From Torymus aiolomorphi (taxonomy: Eukaryota; Arthropoda; Insecta; Hymenoptera; Torymidae), in contig CM070873.1 in the NCBI GenBank assembly GCA_036365515.1, positions 26,410,085 through 26,474,084 of the forward strand: a stretch of DNA of 64,000 nucleotides. The letters run 5' to 3'. Under the pieces are notes generated by a model, which did not search any database, was not told the origin of the DNA, and saw nothing but the letters and a program-made list of their open reading frames with translations. Both the position numbers and the translations under genes were made by a program. Positions 36,501 through 47,858 of this stretch are shown piece after piece. The stretch's first letter is position 1; each line of letters begins with the position of its first letter.

Positions 36501-37250
36501 TTACTGCGTCATTTTATAGTTCCATATTATATGTATTTTAGTAACTCGATAACCCAATTCTATGGCTTTTCTTAACTCATCAGCTACCCACGTACCCGAG
36601 AATTCACGCTCGTGATCGTCTTCGTGATTACAATCATCTTGTCGCATCTCCTCGCAACAAGAGCGACAAAGAGCAAACAGTAATTTTCCGTGCATTTTTA
36701 TCGGTAGGAGAGGAAGGAACAATTTGCGAGGCGGCAACACTTTGCATTTGATCAATCCTTCTACTCGCGAGAGATTATCATTGTTTCCTCCCGTCAACGT
36801 ATCGCACTGACTACCGACAAATATATCTGGGTGTCCAAGCGGGAAGCGGCCTCTTTTACATATATACGGATATAACGAGCAAATATCCGTATATCTAATT
36901 GTTTCACCCTCGCTAACATTGTAATACGATCTAATATTTTCTGTGCGCCCTCCGAAGAATGCATCTCGCGGGTTTAAAATCATTTTGCTAATAAGCGAAT
37001 GATTATTTACATAATTCGCGATTTGAGAATTTTCGGTTATGTGGCGGTCGAATTCGCATTCCCAAATTTCACGCACCTCGTACCCGTGCGACTTTATTTT
37101 ATCTATCTTACGGCACGTATTTTCGTAGGCTTCGTTATGTGTGCGATTGAAAGCAGTCAGCGTATCGCGTTTGTTTTCAAAACAGCGCGGGCAGCCGTGT
37201 GTATAGCAGCCTTGATACTCGAACACTACGCCCTTACTCGATGTAAAAAC

Positions 37251-37291
<41 letters not shown>

Positions 37292-39848
37292 CCGTGGTCG
37301 ATGCCTCTGTCGCCGGAGGAGGCAAATATCCGTCAACTAAAAATCCTTCTCGTAAGCGATATTCACGTGCACGCCCGGCGTGAATAATCTCTCGCCTGAT
37401 TTCACGCTCGCACTGCAATAGCCACTTGACAGCTTTTTGAGAATGTTTATCAGTGCGCCTGTAACCAGTGGGTGGTAAAATTCCTATGGTATTTGCCTTG
37501 AGAAAAATTTTCCTAAATAAATAAGAACACGCCGACGCGATCGTGGTCGCCGAAACAAAGGGGTCAGTGTTACCGATATCAAGAAAAATTTTTCGAAAAG
37601 CTATGCAGGCGCGACGCAATATTTCCACGTCCATGCGGCAATACTCGAGGATTTCGTTTTTAAAGTTAAAAACATAATCCGGTGCGTTTTCATTATTGTA
37701 CCATTGGAAAAAAGTCACTCTCTCCTCGGCCGACATAGAATTTGGTGCGAAAAAAGTTGGATCAGGCAGAGGGCCTACGTAATCCTGATTTTCTAAAGTA
37801 TTAAAAAAGTGCGGAAAAAACCCTTTTTGCTGCTTTGCGGCAAGCCAAAGGCGGAGGGTAGAGCACTCAATTTCGCTTGAAAATAATTTAAACTGTCTAT
37901 GAATTTAGTACGGCCATATCGTATAGAGATAATATTCGTCCCGTTTAAAATAACACTTGGCAAAACTTGATTCCCTAGCTCGGCCAACTCCTTTAATATA
38001 AATTGGGCATCGAAAGCGCGCGCGTTGTGCGCGATACACACGATTTGATTAAATTCTGTTTTCTCCCGAACGCATAGTCCTATCAATTGTGTAACAGGAT
38101 TCTCCCGAAAAACATATTCGCGAATACCGCAAGTATGGCAAAATTGAGAAACATCATCTTGATGGATGCAATCCGTGCAGGCTTGTTGCACAACGCACAA
38201 ATTAGGAACGTGAATTTTAGTGGTTTCGTGATTCAAGTACGCTTCATCTTCACGCGTTTCAAAATCATAAAAAATGTATAAAAATTTTTTTTCGCGTATT
38301 CGCCGTTTCCTTTTTTTCCTTCATCATCGGACTCGTTTTTTATGGGTAACATATAACAATTTTCGTTTGTATAATGATCGGTTTTGCAATTTTTGCACCA
38401 AATTTTCCCGCACTCGTGTGTTCTGCGATAGCGATGTGTTACTTTACAACATCGCGTGCAAAATTTGACAATGTCACATAATTTTTTATTTCTTTTCTTA
38501 TAACTACCGTCCTCCAAATGATTTTGATAACACGAAGGGCCGAAAAATTCTCTATTACAGTTCGCGCATTTTATTAAATCGACGCCATCTGATAAGCAGG
38601 CAGGAGAAACGAAACATTTCGAACAAGTTTTTCTACATTTGTGTTGATCAATGAAGTGAAAGCATTTATTACAATAACTGCAAAAAAATGTTGTACTCGC
38701 TAAACCTATCACGTTTAAAATAGTATCGAAATGCTTCGCGCGCGGATCGTAGAATAGATTAGTAACCCCTTTTAATTCTCCCTGAGTTTCTATTTGAGCG
38801 CGCCCGTCGAAAAAAGGAGGTTCGTCGTTGCCGAATGTTGCTTTCTCGTAAACCACTATAGCAATATTACTTTGCAGATAAAAATTCTGAAATCTTTCTA
38901 TTTCGCAGAAGCCACAACCGGCGCGGGGAATACGCACGTTTGCAGCTTGTATCGAGCGTTCCACGAGTTACTTTTGTAACTTGCGTCGCCCGTCGCGTAT
39001 TATATTCCATTCTTTACGAACGCCGTCCGAGTCATTGGCTCGTAATTTTATATGTGCCTCCCCAACTACTAACGCGCGTGGCAGAAATAAATTATCGTCG
39101 TTGGTGATTGATACCATTGAACGCCGGTCACACTGTCGATGGATAATTTGTTCCTTTTGATTGCACCCGAGCCCACAGGAACGCTTGTAAATGTGATTTG
39201 TAAAATAAAACTCTCATCCACTTGAACATTTTGGTTACTTTAAGCTATACTGGAAATTAAATTCCATAAATAATCGTAAAAAAAATTTTCAGGTCGAAAA
39301 GACAGACCAGCTGTGCCGAGCATAAATTGTTCGCTACTTATAGCAACATCGACTAATACAGTATCGTCATCCGGCACCATCGAAATAACAAACGCGTGAA
39401 TATCCCGCATAGCCAATTCGATCCAAAACAATGAGTTATTGCATTCGTCGGGTGGATTATTGACGCGCAGTACAATGGAACGGCCGGCAATTTGAAATCT
39501 ACGTACGAAATTCTCTCTTTCTTGTAGAACAGTAAATCTTACACCCGGTGGGTTTATCTTGAGAGTCTCGTTCTCTAAGTTACCGCCGCGGCCGCCTTCT
39601 TCGGCACTACGCCCATACAAGCTATTGCCTTCGCCCAATTGCAGTGGTTCTCTACGCTCGTCCGCTGTTGAATTTACGGCGAGCTCTGATGTGGGAGATG
39701 GTGGGAGCGATGGCCATATCGAGCTTGTATATGATGATGTAGGTGACGAAGGCATGCCCGATGAAGGAGAGGGGTGTGAATAAAATAAAAAGTCACCTTC
39801 TCGTGCTAGTATTTGTATATTAAAAAATCGAATTAAAAAAAAATACAA
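36501..39848 (-). pseudogene. Decayed Polinton/virus-like family B DNA polymerase (element copy 1)
   Basis: Several frames on the minus strand make one polymerase. Segment 39240-39848 is an N-terminal extension with a Ser/Pro-rich start and FRRF-type domain. Region 38965-39240 carries the motif SINDDNLFLPRALVVGEAHIK-like pattern, readable with a shifted frame. Segment 38233-38964 has many Cys pairs (CSYCNKCFHF, CNREFFG, CKNCKTDHYTNENCY). Segment 37793-38236 has exonuclease motif II (IAHNARAFDAQFIL), and 36501-37736 has exonuclease III (EYCRMDVEILRRA) and polymerase motif A (YTDICSLYPYI). Motifs B and C are absent because the gene stops at 36501 against a minisatellite element. Family B polymerases of this protein-primed type replicate Polintons and related viruses. 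A run of 13 serines lies at about 37253-37290. Frameshifts near 39240, 38235 and 37765 mark it as dead. Confidence 0.85.
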
Positions 39849-39862
39849 TATATTTTTTTAAA

Positions 39863-40517
39863 TTAGTCTTCCGGTTTTCCATTAAAACTATCGCGCACGC
39901 GATCTAATAAATCTTCTAAATCAGCGGTCGTATACAACGCGGAATTTTCATCTACAGCCTGATTATGAAACCAGCGCAGTTCTTGAGCGCGGCGAACGTG
40001 AATAATTCTTCTCGTGTAAACAAATAAATGTGGGATATCGTACCCAGGTGTCGCCAATCCGTCAGAACTATTTAGTCTTCTTCTTATAACTAAAAAACCG
40101 ATTATAAAAAAAATTTAACGTGCGCGAAAATATATTGATGAATAAAAGAAACTTACATTCATTGACACGGCGATCCAGGGGATTAGTCTCGTCGAAACTA
40201 TTCCATACCAAGCGATTTCCATCCTCTAAATTATGGAATGAATTTTCCGAACGTCGCGCCCTGGAGGTGTAAAAATTGTGCAGTGTCCCCGCCCGCGGCC
40301 GCTTGGTGTTTCCACTCGGCTGGGGGTCCTCGCTCATAATGGCCCTCTCTACAGCATTGCGAGGTTCTGTATACTGACTCAGCGTTGCGAGTAACCGCTG
40401 TGGTATCATTTATTTTCGTCTTCTTCGTCCGAGGAAGACATTACTCGAATCATGCTTTCGCTCTCTTCACCTTCAGAAAGCGCACCCGCCTCTAGTACTT
40501 CTTCGTTTTCTTGTTGT

Positions 40518-40579
<62 letters not shown>

Positions 40580-41295
40580 CTGTTGAATCGGAATGTATAT
40601 TAAGCGTGGTTGTTCGTCATCGCTACCTGAGATATCCTCTTCGCTGGGGCTTGTACCGTCTGCAACACTTCCCTGCTCGCGTGCCTCGTCTTCTTCTTCT
40701 TCTTCTTCTTCTTCTGCTTCTTCTTCTTCTTCTTCCTCTCTGCTGCTGCTGCTGCTGCTGCTCGACGATTTGGCTTCACTTTGAAAGCTTAAAGCGCGTG
40801 CTACAGGATTTTGACGTCCGCTATAGTCCATAAATATTGTAGAGGCATCGCTATCATCGGCAAGCAAATCATCCAATGCTGTAATTTATTTTTAATAAGT
40901 AAAAAATATTTTTTTTTTCTAAAATAATATTTTTACTTACCTCTTTGTTCTTGGTATGCGTTTATCATGTCTTGTAAAATGATAGTATTAGCCATTCCGA
41001 TTTCCGAGATATATTCACCGGCTATTAATAGTGCAGAGCGAATATTACGAAATATTCTCAAATAAAATTGCGCTATTCGTCGAAACCCACTTTGCGACAG
41101 CAGAAATCACAATTCGCAGCGTAAATGCGCGTAATTCATATTGCGGAGTCTTCGCCGCCAAGTTATATCGCACCTTCGCCATACAGGGTGCCGATGGAAA
41201 CGTAAGCTGGAAGCGATGCGCGCTATTACTTCGCGCAAATCACTATGCTCCTCAGCTTACACTCGCGGTAAAAAAGGCCTATTGACTCACGCCAT
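39863..41295 (-). pseudogene. Unrecognised spliced gene of the virus-like element, copy 1
   Basis: Three minus-strand exons are inferred: 40941-41295, 40157-40878 and 39863-40089, with short introns of 62 and 67 bp (GTAAGT...TTACAG, GTAAGT...TTTTAG). The same introns recur in copy 3 and the second also in copy 2, which supports the model. The parts are a basic domain (EEHSDLREVIARIASSLRF, LLSQSGFRRIAQFYLRIF); an acidic middle (DDLLADDSDASTIF) with Ser, Glu and Gln runs; LHNFYTSRARRSE and LVWNSFDETNPLDRR; and a C-terminus with HLFVYTRRIIHVRRAQELRW and DLEDLLDRVRDSFNGKPED. No known family is recognised. Three premature stops in the first exon and a frameshift near 40405 disrupt this copy. It lies between the polymerase gene and a divergent zinc-binding gene. 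Confidence 0.6.
40410..40780 (-). repeat. Trinucleotide runs encoding Gln, Glu and Ser tracts
   Basis: (GTT)n at about 40511-40582, TTC runs at 40690-40737 and GCT runs at 40741-40762 read on the minus strand as poly-Gln (with His interruptions), poly-Glu and poly-Ser in the acidic middle of the element gene. Copy 3 has a shorter Gln tract and lacks the long Glu run, so these tracts expand or contract between copies. Confidence 0.75.
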
Positions 41296-41548
41296 GATTC
41301 GTATAGCTACTGAGATGAGCGACGGGTAAATCAGTAGCTTTTATAATGCGAATAACTGCCCCTCCAGCCAATCTTACCGTTTGCATGGTGTATCGAAATT
41401 TGCAGTCCCACCTACGCTATCTGCAGGGGTGAATTCGACACCTCTCTTCTTCTTTACGAATATAGTTCCGAGAAGAAAAAGTTCGTTAAGGAGTAATCTC
41501 GTTCGAAACAACAACGAAGTGTATGTGTGTGTGTGTGTATATGTGTGT

Positions 41549-41595
<47 letters not shown>

Positions 41596-41895
41596 TGTGT
41601 CGAAAATCGACTTATGTTTCGAATAGAGCGGTTTTAACTCACTCGATACTCTTTAAAAACACTAACATCCTGAAGGCGCCGAATTCCCCTTTGGTATTTC
41701 TGCTGTGGGCAAGTATGGCGCTAATAATTCAGTCATGTTGTTACTTGGCGTCATATGGACTCTTATCTTTGATGTATAAAATGACAGTTTAGCAAACCCC
41801 CACCTTCGTCCACCGTACGAAAAATAAGGTTTTACTTGGGTCCAGACAGCTCTGACTTGAGTCAAGGCATCATTCGTTCGTCAGAGCTTACTAAC
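41296..41895. promoter_or_regulatory. Divergent spacer of the virus-like cassette, with (GT)n
   Basis: This 600-bp spacer lies between the minus-strand spliced gene and the plus-strand zinc-binding gene. A similar divergent arrangement with a spacer of about 540 bp occurs in copy 2. Sequence near 41420-41510 (GAATTC...CACCTCTCTTCTT...CCGAGAAGAAAA) is matched in reverse complement at 57230-57290 ahead of copy 3, so this is a conserved upstream region. (GT)n occupies about 41523-41600. No TATA box is claimed. Confidence 0.5.
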
Positions 41896-42773
41896 ATGAG
41901 TTGGATTAAGAAATCGCGCGCCTTAGAGAGGGCGATCGAAAAATTAGAAAAAAAAGAAAAAGTGGTGAAAAAGTTGGTGAATAAAAAAACCAAGAAATAA
42001 ATCAATTAAAAAAAGAAGTGGAGAGTGATGTGTGTGTGTTGGAGAAGATCACGGATGAAATTCTTTTGTTCCAACGACAGTTGTACGCTCCGCAGAAGCA
42101 GCTCGACAGACACCTTAGTGAGAAGATAAGAAACGCGCGCTCCTGCTGTAGATGCATGTGCATCATTAGATCAAGCAAAAAGGTCATACAGTGCGATTAT
42201 TGTTCGACACTACGATGTGACGACTGTGCGATTAGTGGCTGCGTATGCCACGATAGTATGACGTCGTCTGCTTCCCCAACGGAAGAGACGTCGAATCAGC
42301 AACCACAGGAGCAGCCGCAGGTGCATCATTATCAGCAGCAGCAGGAGCAGTAGGCGCAACAGCAGCAGCCGTCGCATGCGCAGCAAGCACAGCATCCGCA
42401 GCAGCAGCCGCAGGTGCATCATCAGCAGCAGGCGCAGCAGCAGCAGCAGCAGCAGGAGCAGCAGGAGCACCAGCAGAAGCAAATGGTGCGATCTACAAAA
42501 CATTTACTACCGGCGCCATACACGTGTGACACGTGTTCAAAGAAAATATACAGAAAATACAAAAACTGCACGTGGAAGTTGTGTGCAGTGTGTGGCAAGT
42601 GGCGGTGCGGCGTATGCCGTAAAGTTGTCAAAACGTGTCAGACGTTTTGGGCAACCAAAACCTTGTTTTCCCCCAACAAGGAACTGTCAGAAGAAGAAGA
42701 AGGGGAATCTCCGCTGGACTTACCTCTCAAAAAAGTGAGAGATAAAAGAGATAAAAATTTTTTATTTTTGTAA
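41896..42773 (+). pseudogene. Coiled-coil/zinc-binding protein of the virus-like element, copy 1
   Basis: The frame begins MSWIKKSRALERAIEKLEKK, matching the start of the copy at 54952. It shifts frame near 41990, then continues as a coiled coil and a Cys cluster (CCRCMCIIR, CDYCSTLRCDDCAISGCVCHD). A long Gln-rich stretch encoded by CAG runs follows, broken by one in-frame TAG at 42351-42353. A second Cys cluster (CDTCSKKIYRKYKNC, CAVCGKWRCGVCRK) and an acidic tail complete it. Paired CxxC motifs indicate zinc binding, perhaps a RING- or treble-clef-like fold. Function is unknown. It is transcribed divergently from the spliced gene, as in copy 2. Confidence 0.6.
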
Positions 42774-42812
42774 TAGTATGTAAAATTTTTTTAATAACTT
42801 TTTTTAATAATA

Positions 42813-44782
42813 ATGGAATTCATTTGTATTTTACATTTAATGATACATGGAATTATGGCAAAACTAGACAAGATAAGTGGAGTCTACACCTTCACGAAAG
42901 AAGAAAATGATATCGACTTTTTCTTTGGAGAAATGGAGGGATGCATACATATTACAGAGGAAAATTTTCGTGAATCCAGTAATAAGGAGGATGACGAGAA
43001 CAACGGTTAGTATTTAAATTTGTATTCTAATTCATTTTAGTAGCTTAAAGTATCATTTTAAAGTATTTGGGAATTAATTTAATTTTTTAACGATTTTCGT
43101 ATAAAATTTGAGCGTTTATGAAATTAATTGATTATTTGCTTTTATCACATATTTTGATACTGTTTATTTGAGAAGAATTAATACATTAACATTATTCTAA
43201 TATATAAAAAGTCGATAAGGACGATGATGAGAAAAAAGGTTAGTATTTAAAATTGTATTTTAATTAATTGTAGTAGTATAAAATAATACTTAAAGTACTA
43301 TTTTTAAGTATTAGAAAATGAATTCAAAAATTTCCATACAAAATGTGAGCGTTTATGAGATTGATTATTTTTGTTGTCATAAACTTTGATAATATTTATT
43401 TGGGAAGAATTAATACATTAACATTATTCTAAAATATTGAAATTAAAATCAGTTTTATATATTTACAGCTAGAAATGAAGAGGTTAAAAGTCTTGGAGAA
43501 ATCGATAAGAACGATGATGAGAAAAAAGGTTAGTATTTAAAAAATTGTATTCAAATTAATTGTATTAGTATAAAACAATACTTAAAGTACCATTTTTAAG
43601 TATTTATAAATTAATTCAAAAATTTTTATACAAAACTTGAGAGTTTATGAGATTAATTGATTTTTTTTTGCCATAAACTTGGATACTATTTATTTGAGAA
43701 AAATTAATACATTAATTTTATTCTAAAATATAGAAACTAAAATCAGTTTTATATATTTACAGCTGGATTGTCTGTCAATGAAGAGGCTAAAAGACTTGAA
43801 GGAGGTGACAAGTGGGATGATAAAAACAGCGGTTAGTAGTTAAAATTTTATTCTAATTAATTGTAGCATAAAACAATACTTGAAGTATCATTTTAAATTA
43901 TTTGTGAATTAATTCAATTTTCGTATAAAACTTGTGCGTTTATGACATTAATCAATTATTTGCTTTTATTACATATTTTGATACTGTTTATCTAAGAAAA
44001 ATAAAATATCAAGTTTATTCTAAAAATTGAAACTGAAATCAGTTTTATATATTTACAGGTGGACTATCTGCCAATGAAGACGCTAAAAGTCTTGGAGAAG
44101 ACGATAAGGGAGATGATGAGAACAACGGTTAGTATTTAAAATTTTATTCTAATTAATTGTAGTAGCATAAAACAATATTTAAGTATTATTTTAAAGTATT
44201 TGTGAATTAATTCAAAAATTTTCATTAATACTTAGCGTTTATGAGAGCTTCTTTTGTATTGTTTGATTGTTACTTGCCTTCGGAGCGCTCCCACACTCCT
44301 TGATTTTATGCCAACCTTTGATGCTGTTTATTTGAGGAGAATTAATACATTAACTTGATTCTAAAATATTGAAACTAAAATCAGGTTTATATATTTACAG
44401 CTGGAGTATCTGCAAATGAAGAGGCTAAAAGTCTTGGACAAGGTGATAACTGTGATGATCAGAAAAAAGGTTAGTATTTAAAATTTTATTGTAATTAAAT
44501 GCAGTAACATGAAACAATACTTAAAGTATCATTTTAAAGTACATGTGAATTATTAAAATTTCAAAAATTATCATATAAAACTTGAGCGTCTATGAGATTA
44601 ATTGATTATTTTATGCTTTGATACTGATTATTCGAGAATATTAACTTTATTAATACATGAATACATTAACTTTATTATAAAAATATTGGAACTAAAATCA
44701 GTTTTATCTATTTACAGCTGCAAATGAAGAGGCTATAAGTCTTGGAAAAGGGTATAACGATGATGATGAGGAAAAAGCTTAA
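42813..44782 (+). CDS. Gene of tandemly duplicated short exons encoding an acidic, possibly secreted protein
   Basis: Exon 1 (42813-43005) starts MEFICILHLMIHGIMAKLD, which could be a signal peptide, and ends in phase 1. Then follow 43212-43238 (degenerate), 43469-43528, 43763-43831, 44059-44127, 44401-44469 and 44718-44782 with a TAA stop. All internal exons are phase 1-1 (27, 60 or 69 nt), nearly all starting after TATATTTACAG and ending before GTTAGT. The repeat unit reads like AGLSANEDAKSLGEDDKGDDENN. The introns are also alike, so whole exon-intron units of about 300 bp were duplicated. The predicted mature product is short, acidic and repetitive. It starts 39 bp after the element's zinc-binding gene, so it may be cargo or a captured gene. 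I do not recognise a family. Confidence 0.6.
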
Positions 44783-44885
44783 GTTGCATTTTTATTTTAA
44801 TGCAAGCAGATTATTATTATTCTACTTGATATTAAAATCGTGTTTTATTAGTGTATGCCATATCAATTCTTATTAACACATAAAA

Positions 44886-45089
44886 ATGGGTCTGAAGTTT
44901 GCAACGAAATAATTTTTTTTCGATTAAAGTTATTAAACAATCGAAATTTTATCTGAACCTTTACTTTAAAGTTACTTTATAATATAAAACAAATCTTCAC
45001 GCAAAATTAATATTATCCAGTATAAACGTGAAGTAAAATTATTTATTTTTTATTCCGTTGGACTCCAACGTTGTAAACTTCGAACCCAT
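44886..45089. mobile_element. hAT-like MITE, second copy
   Basis: The ends ATGGGTCTGAAGTTTGCAACG and its approximate reverse complement (GTAAACTTCGAACCCAT) match the element at 13901-14124. The flanks are A-rich and an exact 8-bp duplication is not clear. It lies just after the tandem-exon gene. Confidence 0.6.
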
Positions 45090-45828
45090 AAAAAATGTAA
45101 CTGCTTTAAAATATAATCTCTATGAAATCTTATTTATTTATAGTAAACTATATGTATTTCCAAATGAAATAAATTATAACTTAATAAGATTGTTGTCTAT
45201 TCGTTCATTTCCTCTAACTCAATTCAAAATATTGGTGTAAAAATAAATATTGATAACTTGAATATCAAAATGATATTATAAACATTATAGTATTTAAAGA
45301 AAGCTGTTAGCTTTTTTCAACTTATAATTTTATTTATTCAAAATATTGATATATATATATATACATCGTATTATGAATGACTTATCATTTAAGGAAACTC
45401 TTATATGTAATGCATAATGGATACTATAATCCTACTACTCTACTAATGAATATCTTGTTCACGTTTTAGACTAAAATATTTAATTTATTATAAGGTGACA
45501 GGAGTGCGATGGAAGGAAATTGGACTGGTAAATTCACTTATACACGTGTATATATGTACAGAAAATATAAAAATCTTTATTCAGCTTAATACAATCTATT
45601 TGACATTAATACGAAACGCACACGTTGACTTTCTACAGTTTATTAAAATCTTAGAACTAAATTGTTTAATATTGAAATGTTTTTTTCATGTATAACCATC
45701 AAATCTTTTATAGACTTATAAATACTTATTGCGCACACTTAATATAACACTGAATACAATTTGTAAAGGCTAAATTTTAATAAAATGAGTATTCTTTAAA
45801 TAACTAGAGAATAAAGGAGAGTTCCAAC
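45090..45828. other. AT-rich spacer before the non-LTR element
   Basis: I saw no gene here. A short (TA)n lies near 45350-45363. The last part may be the 5' UTR of the retrotransposon, whose exact 5' end I cannot place. Confidence 0.4.
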
Positions 45829-47855
45829 ATGGCGCCGGGAGGCAAGGAGCCGCCCGATACCATCCTCACTAAATTCTACAAATGCCACCCAACATTAAAA
45901 GTAGGAGCGGTATTGTGTTTATTGTGTGAAAATTTTTATCACACTAATGAAATAGTGACAAAGTATAATGCAGGATGTCCAGTGAAACTCATTAGTAATT
46001 CACTAATGATTTGCCAGGACCATCCCAACGTGGCTTTAACCTCAAACTTGCCATATGGCGCGCTAAGCAGCGAGGCCAAGCAATTAATAGCACAGATCAA
46101 ACTTACAACGAAGGAGCAAATCAAACAAGAAATAATCAGTGAAATAAATCTGGAAACACTCAACAACAAACAACAAGGCCATAACGAGACAATCTACGAA
46201 GAGTTTAATGAAATTGAATCGCTAAAAATAGAAAACCAACTGCTAAAACAGCTAAACTTCGAATTACAAGATAAAAACAAAATCTTAAACGAATTACTTA
46301 CCAAGGAAAAACAGGGCAAAAACAATAACTCCAAGACCTACGCAGAAGTTACATTTAAGGAAAAACCAAAAAGCAAAAGAGTGCCAAAATTGATTATTAA
46401 AAAAACAGACAAGAAAGACAGCACTGACTTAGAAAAGACAGTCTTACAACCATTTAACTCAAGATAAAACAATTCAAACAAAAAGTGTAGCATGCAAGAA
46501 CAATGATACAGTTATTATAAACTGCATGAATGAGGAAAATATTAATTCACTTGTGAATACACTGGGAGAAAAACTGTCAAGCAATTTTAAAATAGAAAAA
46601 GAGCAAATTAACAAACCTAAACTAAAGGTAATTGAGATTGATATTGGTAATAGTGATGATAGTGAGATCGAACTAGACATTAATCAGAGAAATTTTAATA
46701 ACATTGAAGACAAATGCAAAGTTCTTCACGTATACAAGAACGAAAGAACAAATAGAAAATGTGCAATTATTGAGGTAACATCTAATATTTATAAACTTAT
46801 TAAAGATAACAAGAGCAGATTATTTGTCGGACACCAAAGTTGTAGAGTTTATGACATAATAAACACTACTCCGTGCAATAAATGTTCGAGATTCGGGCAT
46901 AGCAGTAAAAAATGTACCAACAGTGCTACGTGTAATAAGTGTGCAGAAGCCCACGAAACCTCTAAGTGCGCAAGTATAACAAATAAATGTGCAAACTGTG
47001 ACTATAGTAATAAAAAGTTCAATACCAAATATAATATTAACCACAGTGCAATTGATAGTGAGCTTTGTGAAATATTAAAATCAAAAATCAAAAAATACAT
47101 TGAAATGACTGATTACCCGACGCAACCTACCTACCCGAGATTCTTTGGTAAGGTAGAAAAACTACAATATCAGCGGACGGCACCGATTAGGAGAGCGAGA
47201 CTTACGAGTACTGACTCGTCAACTTCGCAAGCATCACGTAACATGGAGAATACAACACCAATACGAAACCTGGTGACAGCAACTTCAACTAACCAAAATG
47301 GATAGTATTAATATAATTGATGATTTACAAAACAATATAATTTATAGAGACTGTAAATGCGATAACATTGGTGAACTAAACAAACGTATGGCTTTAGAAA
47401 AGGAAGTAATTTTGAATGTAAATATTAGAGGCCTAAATGCAAATTTTAATAACTTACTTGTATTCATTAAAAACCTTGTTATAAAGCCATGCATTATAGT
47501 TTATAGTTATTAATGTTAAAAATATATATAAATTGTTACTAATTTTAAACACTGTTAAATTTTCATACAAATTTTATAAACACATACCAAAAATGAGAGT
47601 GGGCTCTGCTTAATACTCCTAGGAATATTAAGCTGCAGCAACTCTCATAGCTACTACTCAAATTATTAATCATAAGTAAATATTAACCAAATGAATTTTA
47701 GGTTAAGTCAGTTTTAGTATGCCGGACCAGCGAACAGGAATTTTTCCTCTGCTGGATTACATTGTACTTACTTTGTAATGTAAACTATGTATAATGGTTA
47801 CAAACTTGTAATTTTTTGTACTTTACTCTGGTTTAAATAAAAAAAAAAAAAAAAA
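45829..47855 (+). mobile_element. Internally deleted non-LTR retrotransposon (I/Jockey-like)
   Basis: ORF1 starts at 45829 (MAPGGKEPPDTIL). It is shifted once around 46465 and continues in another frame to 47305 with zinc knuckles CNKCSRFGHSSKKC and CNKCAEAHETSKC, typical of Gag-like ORF1 proteins. ORF2 begins at 47298, overlapping ORF1, with an endonuclease-type start (LNVNIRGLNANFNNLLVF) but stops at 47511. It is followed directly by 3' UTR and a poly(A) tail at about 47837-47855. The reverse transcriptase is therefore missing, an internal deletion of several kb. The tail ends within a few bases of the stop of the polymerase gene on the other strand. Confidence 0.8.
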
Positions 47856-47858
47856 TAA

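Noticed and set aside
39559..39783. Plus-strand frame opposite the polymerase N-terminus
   Set aside because: It is a shadow of the Ser/Pro-rich minus-strand coding sequence.
41523..41626. Val/Cys-rich peptide
   Set aside because: It is a translation of the (GT)n microsatellite.
42210..42631. Minus-strand Leu- or Cys-rich frames
   Set aside because: They arise from reading CAG runs on the wrong strand; the plus strand has the zinc-finger pattern shared with another copy.
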